DNA from: Plasmodium relictum
Lineage: Eukaryota; Apicomplexa; Aconoidasida; Haemosporida; Plasmodiidae
Reading direction: 5' to 3'
Length of the DNA stretch: 64,000 nt
Assembly (NCBI RefSeq): GCF_900005765.1
Contig: NC_041689.1
Coordinates: 1,240,001 to 1,304,000, forward strand
Below the pieces are notes generated by a model that saw only the letters and a list, made by a program, of their open reading frames with translations, was not told the DNA's origin and made no database searches. Position 1 is the first letter of the stretch; the number at the start of each line of letters is the position of its first letter. The translations under genes and the position numbers were made by a program. Below are positions 56,707-64,000 of this stretch, piece by piece.

Positions 56707-56877
56707 ATGTTGAAATATGGAAAATATATATTTCTTACAGAAAAACATTCCTCAAATAAATGCAGTATTATTAATTATAATGAAAGATGTATAAAATTAT
56801 TTAGATTTACTTTTAGTATGTATTTCATAAAAATTAACTTACCTAAAAAACATTGTTCCTTTTTTATTTTAAGATAA
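56707..56877 (+). other. Orphan 56-residue open frame upstream of the AP2 gene
   Basis: This open frame begins MLKYGKYIFLTEKHSSNKCS and has Cys at several positions and mixed composition. It is longer than expected by chance at this A+T content, but it shows no recognised motif and no splice partner. It could be a long upstream ORF in the AP2 leader, a micro-gene or chance. Confidence 0.2.
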
Positions 56878-57816
56878 TTTATATAAACAAATGATACGAA
56901 AGATAAACATTTTCACGTATATAAAAATATTCTTTTTAATTGTAATTGTTATTCATATTTAAAAATATTAGAGGGGGGGGAAATAAATAAATATTAGAGG
57001 ATCTATACATATTTATGAATATTTTGATAATTATTTAATATACTTTTAAATATGTGCATGATAAAACGTTTTCAGTTACATCTATATAATTTAAGTGTTT
57101 ACCACCATTTAAAAAAAAGAGAGAAAAAAAAAGGAGAGAAAAAAGGAGAAAAACACGAAACTAAAATAAGGAGTGTTGGTCTATGGTAGTTATTAGATAT
57201 TTTAAATAAAAAAATTTTAATTTTTTTTTTTCTTTTTATAAAAATTATTAATTAAAATGTTTTAATTTTTTTTTTTTTTTTTATGAAAATTTAGATATGT
57301 GCAAAAAAAATTCATTTTTATTTTTATTTTTTTTGTATTAAAGGGAACAAAGTAGCGCCTCTCTATTATTTTTCTTTGCTTTTTATAATATTTTTAATAA
57401 TTAATGATTTTATTTTTTTAAATATAAGTAGTGTAATTAAAAATGCTACATTAAATTAAATATAAATGCAATTTCAAAAATTAATAGTATTAAAAAAAAA
57501 AATTTGGAAAAATGTGTTCTAAATGTGTAATGATACAAAAGAGGTTATTTTTTTTTGTAGAATATTTTTTTTTTCTTTTTTTATAAATAATTACTTTATT
57601 TTTTGATCAAATTTTTAAAAATTTTAATTTACATGGTTATATTTAAAAAAAAGAAACATATATAACTGTGAAAACAAAAATAATATTATTATTTATTGTA
57701 TTATTTCATATTTTCCATTTATTATAGCGTTTTTTATTACTTTTATGTATACAAAGTTTATACACTAATTAAAATTTGTTTTTTTTTAAAAAAAGGAACT
57801 AAACTGCTTTTCAGAA

Positions 57817-58003
57817 TTATATATATATATATGCATGTGCATATAAGTACATATATATACATACATACATAGATATACATACAAATATATACATATAAAT
57901 ATACACATACAAATATATACATATAAATATATACATACAAATATATATATACATATATATAATACAAATATATACATACAAATATATACATACATATATA
58001 TAT

Positions 58004-58036
<33 letters not shown>

Positions 58037-58041
58037 CATAC

Positions 58042-58126
<85 letters not shown>

Positions 58127-58127
58127 A
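57817..58127. repeat. CATA/TA satellite block upstream of the AP2 gene
   Basis: The left part is a degenerate repeat of ACATACAAATATAT-like units of about 20-26 bp (57841-58010). It grades into CATA tetranucleotides and then a pure (TA)n run of about 75 bp ending at 58121. It lies about 320 bp before the AP2 start codon and creates meaningless Tyr/Ile open frames on the minus strand. Confidence 0.88.
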
Positions 58128-58393
58128 CAATAAATTTAATCATAAAATTTTTTATAATATAAAAAGTATTACATCTAATATTTTTTTTTTTTTATAAAAA
58201 AGCAAAAAGAATTATTCTATATTTATTTTCTTTCTATGAATTTAATCTTTGAGAATATACATTTCTTTTTAACAATTGCTTTTTAAAATAAAAATGAAGA
58301 TATAAAAATTTTCTTTTTTTTATTTATACACTAATTTTAATTTAGATATCTTAAAAAATTAATACACTCTAAGTAGTAAATAAAAGACTTGTT

Positions 58394-58432
58394 ATGATTT
58401 TTATATGTGATTTCACTTTTTATATTTTTTAA
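58394..58432 (+). promoter_or_regulatory. 12-codon upstream ORF next to the AP2 start
   Basis: ATG at 58394 opens a hydrophobic 12-residue frame that ends with TAA at 58430-58432, nine bases before the AP2 ATG. Such close spacing would make reinitiation inefficient if the leader includes it. Confidence 0.4.
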
Positions 58433-58441
58433 TTTTTCAAA

Positions 58442-59623
58442 ATGAAAATAAATGATTATTATTTATTATATCAAAAAAAAAACTCACTAAAAAATATTTT
58501 TGAAGGAAACTTTTCAGCAGATTATAATGAAGATACATCAACAATAAATAATTCCTACATATATATATTTGACAATATATCTAATAATAGAAATGAATAT
58601 TTATTTAACATATATAAGAAAAATAAAGGTGAAAATTCAGAAAAAATTAGGAAATCTATTTCTGTTAATAAATCGTATGATAAAAAAAAAAGAGAATTCA
58701 ACAATAGAAATGATCTATATACCATTTTTAATTATAGGAGAACTTTACATAATAATAAGCGTTCTCCATGCATTGGTACTATTTACGACAACTATTCAGG
58801 AAAAAGTTTTTGTTGTCTAAATAATTACTATAATAAGAAATATATTGATGTAATAAATAAATGTAATTTTTTGAAAATTAACAACGATGTTCCTTTAAAA
58901 GAAATTAAAAATACTTTAAATGAATGCAATTTAAATAACTTAAATGATTTATATAAAAATAATTTCAACTATATATATTTAAATAGATTAAATAATATGA
59001 ATTTGAATAATTTAAATAAACATAATTTGAATATAAAATTGAATGAAAATGAATATTCTTTAATTAATAAGCATCTAGAGAAAAGTAAAAATTGTAACAA
59101 AAGTAATTATAATATAAATAATAGCAATAATTTTGATACTAATTCTTCTTCAAATGAACTTATTCCTAACCTTATAAGAGAATTACATCAAAATTCAGTA
59201 AATAATATATATTACATAAGAAACCAAATGAGCACTTTAAATAATACCCATGTAAATAAATTATATTGTAATAAAAAAAAAAAGAATTATTATTCATCTA
59301 AAAATAAAGAGAATAATAATATATTGGTAAAAATTAAAAAGACTGATAAAAATAAAAATGATATCATCCATAAAAATGTAATTTACTTAAACACTTTAAA
59401 TATCAAGAACCACTTGAAGCATAATTTTTTTTATAAAAAAGAGAAAAATTCTTTAATAGGAAATAAAGGCATGAACAAAAGTATTTGTTTTAACTATGAT
59501 AATAATTATTCAAATATATATATTCAGAATTATAGTAACTTTATCATAAATAATAATAATTTTACTTATATTAAAAATAATGATAAATTTAACATTAATA
59601 GAAGTTATATCAAAAATCTACAC

Positions 59624-59661
<38 letters not shown>

Positions 59662-59681
59662 TAAAAATAATAATAATAGTG

Positions 59682-59766
<85 letters not shown>

Positions 59767-62700
59767 TAATAGTAATAACGATGATGATGATGATAAAAAT
59801 AATAATAATAGTGATGATAATAGTAATAGCAATGATGATGATGATGATGATGATAATAATAATAATAGTAATAACGATGATGATGATGATAAAAATAATA
59901 ATAATAGTGATAAAAATAGTAATAATAGTGATGATCATAATAATAATAGTAATATTAAGATTAATAATAATAAAAATGTGAGGATAGAAAACAAAAGTGA
60001 ATATTGTTATAATAAAAGTATAAAAAAAATAGATGAATCAAATATCCCTAATTCTGTGAATAAAAATATAAGTAAGACGAATGAAGAAAAAAAGGAAAAA
60101 GCAGAAATGAAAGATACAAGTAATGAAGACATGAAAAATAAAAATAATTTATTAAAATTGAATAAATACGTAGAAATTTTTTATTTAAAAAAAAAGGTAA
60201 GATTAATTAACTGCTTGGTATATCTAAAAGATATATGTTTTCCTTGGCAGGGAACAGAGAATAAAAGTATATTTTTATTTAACTTATCTAATATACTTTA
60301 CACAAATGATATTACAGTATTATGTATTTATGAATTTATATTTTTGCCTCTAATCAATTATTTTAATAATAATTATAAAGATGATTTTAAAATATTAAGA
60401 CATTCTAATAGTTGTAAAAATGTATTTTTTGTTGATGATTTTAGCAACAGTGGTAATGATAATTTTTCATCGGGGGAAGAAAATTTTCGACCTGATACAA
60501 CATTGACGGATATGTTAAAAAAAAAAAAAAAAGTTGAAAATTGCGAAAGTGTTATTAAGAAAAATAAGAGAAAAATAAAAAATAATGCAAACAAAAAATT
60601 AAAAGCTAATATAAATAGGAATTCATTGTTAAATGCTAATGATTTTAGCACAGGGTTTGATGAAAATTTGGGAGAATTAAATTTTATAGAATTATTAAAT
60701 CTAAATGAATTTTTTTTATTTGATCCTTTTTCTTATATTGACGAAAAAAAATTAAGAAATGAGATTCGTATAAAAGATATTTTTCACATTGTATATTTAT
60801 TAGAATGCTTTCAATTACAAAAAGATTATAATAAAACTTTTTTTGATAAATGTTTTGATATAATAATTAATGATTTTTCTGTTTATCTTAAGTATATATA
60901 TCATTTAAAATTTAATATATTTTTTTCAAACAGTGATTTAAAAAAAGAATTTACTGATAATTATTTCAATGCAAAATTTGCATTCGTAGAACAGTTAAAA
61001 GAAAAAGAGGTTGACGAAACGTTCTTTGTAAAATCTTTGAATAAGAGAAATAGGAGAATATTAAAGAATAATTTAATTAGTGAAAAGGAAAACTCAGAAA
61101 ATATAGATGCAGTAAATATACAAAATGAAAATTTAAAAAATATAAAAAACGAGAAATTAAAAAAAAATTGTGATACAGGAAAGAATTGGAACTTTGATGA
61201 ATTCAATATATTTAATATTTTTTATATATATGAATATATTCATTCAGTTGATGAAGAAGATAAAAATGCATCTATTTCATCAAGCTTAAGTGGTAAGGTC
61301 TATGATATAAAAACAAGTGACAAATGCTTTAATAATAATATAAGTTATAACAATTTAAGAAAAGAAAAGTTGAATTCTTTTGAAAAAAATATGAAAGAGT
61401 TTTTAAATAATTACTTTGAAAAATATTATATAAAAACAAATATAAATAATTCTCCAACTTTAAAAAATGGCTATTTTTTTGAAAAAAAATTTGGCTTTCA
61501 GAGCAAAAATAATAATACTAATATTAAAAACAATGAAAATAATGAATTAAATAAAAAAAAGAATATTGAAAAAATAAAGTCAGCTAATATATATGTTAAT
61601 GAAAAGTATTCATCAGGTAACCATCTAAATAAACAAGATAAAATAATAAATAATATATTAGACAAAATATATGATAATTATATTAATGAAAATTATATAT
61701 TGAAAAAAAATAATAATTATCATATCCTTTTAGAAAACAAAAAAATCATGAAAAATTATTGTGATGATAATAATTATGTTAATGTAAAAAATGATATTGA
61801 AGATTCTCCAAATATAATTAATCAAGAAAATTTGAATAATATCAATAACCCTTCCTTTTTTAATAACTGCATAGAATTTAATGAGAATTGCTTGGAAAAG
61901 GAAAATTATAAAGAAAAGGAAAAATTGAAAAATTGTTGTTCTTCATCTCTTGAGACAATTAATGGAAATTCTTTTTATTTAGCTAATAAAAAATTCTTGG
62001 ATAAAAAGCTTGATATGAAAAAATTATCAAAAGACAATGAACAAAATATCATTAAGCAAAGTGAAAATGATAAATATGAAAGAAAAATGTTTTCAGGAGC
62101 TAGCATACTAAAAAATTATACAAAAAGTAAGGGTTTGTTAAAATATTCAATTAAAAATGACGATTACAACACCAATGCAAGTAATAATTTTTTTTACAAT
62201 TTTAATGATAATAGTATATGTAACAAAAACGAAAATAATTTAAAGTTTTTTAGAAAATCAAATTATAATAGTATAGTTAGCCATATGAACGATTATACCA
62301 TAAATGATAAAATGGTTGATAATTTAAACATTAATGATATGAACGATAATAAGACAAATAACATTACAAGCAGCAATAAAATTTTCCGAATTGATTTAAA
62401 GAAAATAAAAAAAATAGAGAATAATAAAATAAAAGATTTGTTTAATGCATATAGTTATGATAATCAATTTTTATCTGATCGTAAGAAAAATCCTAAAGAT
62501 GAAAAAAAAAGTAAAATATACAATAAAAATAATAATTTAAAAAATATATATAACTTTTCTGGGAAACTTTTTACATTAACTGATAATAATTTAACTGATA
62601 ACTATACCATGAATAATGAATCATTTCCTAAGGACTCTTTCGAAATTTTTAATAATTTAAAGTTAAAAGAAAAATTAAACAACTATTATTCTCATATTAA

Positions 62701-63826
62701 TGAAAATTCAATACACAAAGAAATTTATATTAAAAAAATAAAAGATTATAATACTCAAAAAAATTCATCTCTTATAGAAAATAAAACAGGATTAATTACA
62801 ACTGATTTTGCAAATTTCCCTGAAGAAAAAAAAAATGACAGTATAAATAAAAATCAAATAACATATAATTCTATTACAAATTTTTTAAATAATACAGGAG
62901 AAAAAAAAGAAGACTCAAATAGAATCACAAAGCATGTTACATGTGTTTCAAATGATACATCAAGTGTAAAAAAAAAAAAAAATAATAAAAATCAATGCTT
63001 ATTACTTAATGAACAAGTGGATGATAAATTTGATTCAATTTACAATCAAAACTTTGATTGTTCTTTTAAAGAAACATGCAAATATTATATGGATAAAGAT
63101 TTACAAAATTTTTACCTAAGTAAATACAATAATAAAAATTTATTAGAAGTACTTAATATTAAAAAAACAAAATATGTCGAAGATTTGAAATATAGAATTT
63201 GTAATAGAATTGAAGAGAAAGAATATATTATTAATAATTTTTTAAAAAAACTTAAATTAATTGATAATAATAATTTATACAACATAGATGAAAAAGAAAA
63301 ACAGATATTTAATTTAATTATGAAATATGTAAATAAAGTGAGAACTGTAAATTCTAAAAAATGGAAAATTAAAAATATTTCTTTTGATTCCAATTACAAT
63401 AGATACATAGCATTTTTTTTTTTTAAAAATAAAAAAAAATCCAAATCTTTTTCATGTAAAAAATATGGGGGCAAAGAAAATGCAAAAAATGAAGCCGCCA
63501 GCTTTCATGCCCATTATAACAAATTTTACAATTATTTTATTAGATATTTAGAAAACAAAAAAAAATATACAAAAAATATAGAAGAAATAGATAAAAAAAA
63601 AAATAAAATTTCAGAGGAGTTTTTGTTTGATATTCATAACTTAAAAAAAGAAAAAAAAAGGAAAATAGGAAACGATGAAGAAAAAGAAAAGGAAGAAGAT
63701 ATTATTAAAATGAAGTTCAAAAAAATACATTCAACAGAAAATGTTTTTGAAAATAAACAAACTTGTATTATATCTAATGAAAAAAATATATATATTAATG
63801 AAAATCATAGTGAAATAGAGATATAA
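58442..63826 (+). CDS. ApiAP2 transcription factor with C-terminal AP2 domain
   Basis: This single-exon gene has 1794 residues. A plant-type AP2 DNA-binding domain lies near the C terminus at about residues 1636-1700. It has Trp1641 (KKWKIKNISFDS), the strand RYIAFFFFKNKKKSKSFSCKKYGG, and the helix KENAKNEAASFHAHY, matching the three-strand plus helix pattern of ApiAP2 proteins. A second structured block around residues 600-860 (LINCLVYLKDICFPWQGTENKSIF, then FELLNLNEFFLFDPF) may be a conserved regulatory domain of the orthologous group. The rest is Asn-rich, with a long poly-Asn/Asp stretch at about 395-510 and many short Asn repeats. The C-terminal tail is basic (KKEKKRKIGNDEE). As an ApiAP2 protein it should bind DNA and control stage-specific transcription; its targets are unknown to me. 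It is preceded by a long repeat-rich leader. Identity rests on the AP2 domain. Confidence 0.87.
59626..59955 (+). repeat. AAT/GAT trinucleotide repeat encoding poly-Asn/Asp in the AP2 gene
   Basis: About 110 codons are almost exclusively AAT, with GAT and AGT blocks. The near-absence of AAC shows slippage-type expansion of one codon rather than selection for Asn at each position. The reading frame is kept throughout. Confidence 0.92.
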
Positions 63827-64000
63827 TATAAAAATAAAAGTGAAAGCAAAAATAGAAGAAGCATAAAAACATAAGGAATAGTTAACACTATAATGAAATG
63901 AAAATAAAAATTATTTAGAATTACCACTTAGTAAAAATGATATGATTTAATTTAAATTAAATGTAAGTAAATTTCAACAATCTAGATTTTAATAATATTG

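Larger units (their letters stand above)
55950..58441. promoter_or_regulatory. 2.5 kb upstream region of the AP2 gene
   Basis: This long leader and promoter region holds a 56-codon open frame at 56707-56877, G+C-richer islets at about 56545-56650, 57095-57195 and 57342-57365, a G8 run at about 56973-56980, GTGCATG-type motifs at about 57054 and 57832, and a CATA/TA repeat block before the start. Long leaders with upstream ORFs are usual for stage-specific regulators in Plasmodium. Motif assignments are by eye only. Confidence 0.45.

Noticed and set aside
57758-58143. Tyr/Ile/Cys-rich open frames on the minus strand
   Set aside because: They are produced by the CATA/TA repeat block. No real composition, start context or splice sites.
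59580-59981. Poly-Ile and poly-Leu frames on both strands
   Set aside because: Alternate readings of the AAT repeat in the AP2 gene.
1-64000. tRNA, rRNA, CRISPR, insertion sequences, subtelomeric gene families
   Set aside because: By eye I saw no tRNA arm pattern, no spaced direct repeats, no transposase frame and no multigene-family motifs. The gene content is that of a core chromosome region.

Overview
This window looks like a stretch of a Plasmodium nuclear chromosome. The evidence is extreme A+T richness, long poly(A)/poly(T) and (TA)n runs between genes, coding sequence dominated by Asn, Lys, Glu and Ile codons, low-complexity insertions inside conserved domains, short GT..AG introns with T-rich acceptors, and an apicoplast-type FabI. 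The gene set and order (AP2 factor, Nar1, MFS transporter, eL19, endonuclease III, FabI, GWT1, RNase II, CRK5, listerin) match what I recall of one arm of P. falciparum chromosome 6. That is memory, not a search. It does not look like P. falciparum itself, because the FabI substrate-loop insertion is short. The base composition would fit an avian malaria species (P. gallinaceum or P. relictum group), but I cannot prove this.

Layout, left to right. 160-1191 (-) is a seven-exon Aly/REF-like RNA-binding protein. 1611-8922 (+) is an eight-exon listerin ubiquitin ligase. 9653-11509 (-) is the divergent CDK CRK5. 13944-22457 (+) is a nine-exon, 2564-residue RNase II/Dis3-family exonuclease. 22869-24824 (+) is the GPI inositol acyltransferase GWT1. 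25300-27470 (-) is a nine-exon coiled-coil protein. 28295-29467 (+) is FabI. 29806-30219 (-) is a small unknown gene. 30991-34305 (-) is a two-exon TMEM245/AI-2E-like membrane protein. 35560-36717 (+) is endonuclease III. 37429-39165 (-) is an F-box-like protein. 40121-41779 (+) is unknown. 43417-44241 (+) is ribosomal protein eL19. 44945-45688 (-) is the splicing factor SPF27. 47941-51046 (+) is a Spinster-like MFS transporter. 52205-54754 (+) is Nar1. 55595-55949 (+) is a two-exon gene for a 54-residue membrane protein. 58442-63826 (+) is an ApiAP2 transcription factor.

These are mostly unrelated housekeeping genes, not an operon or a single pathway. Loose themes are RNA fate (Aly, SPF27, RNase II, eL19, listerin), apicoplast function (FabI, probably endonuclease III), Fe-S proteins (Nar1 and its possible client endonuclease III) and cell-cycle or stage control (CRK5, AP2). 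I rebuilt exon structures by eye from reading-frame continuity, splice phase and family motifs. Every multi-exon model closes in frame.

I found no tRNA, rRNA, CRISPR or mobile element, and nothing that amounts to a new multi-gene system. The items most worth a second look are the two-exon micro-gene at 55595-55949, the insertions that split the RNB catalytic domain, upstream ORFs overlapping several start codons, the C-terminal Trp of Nar1, and a few G+C-enriched or hairpin-forming intergenic patches.
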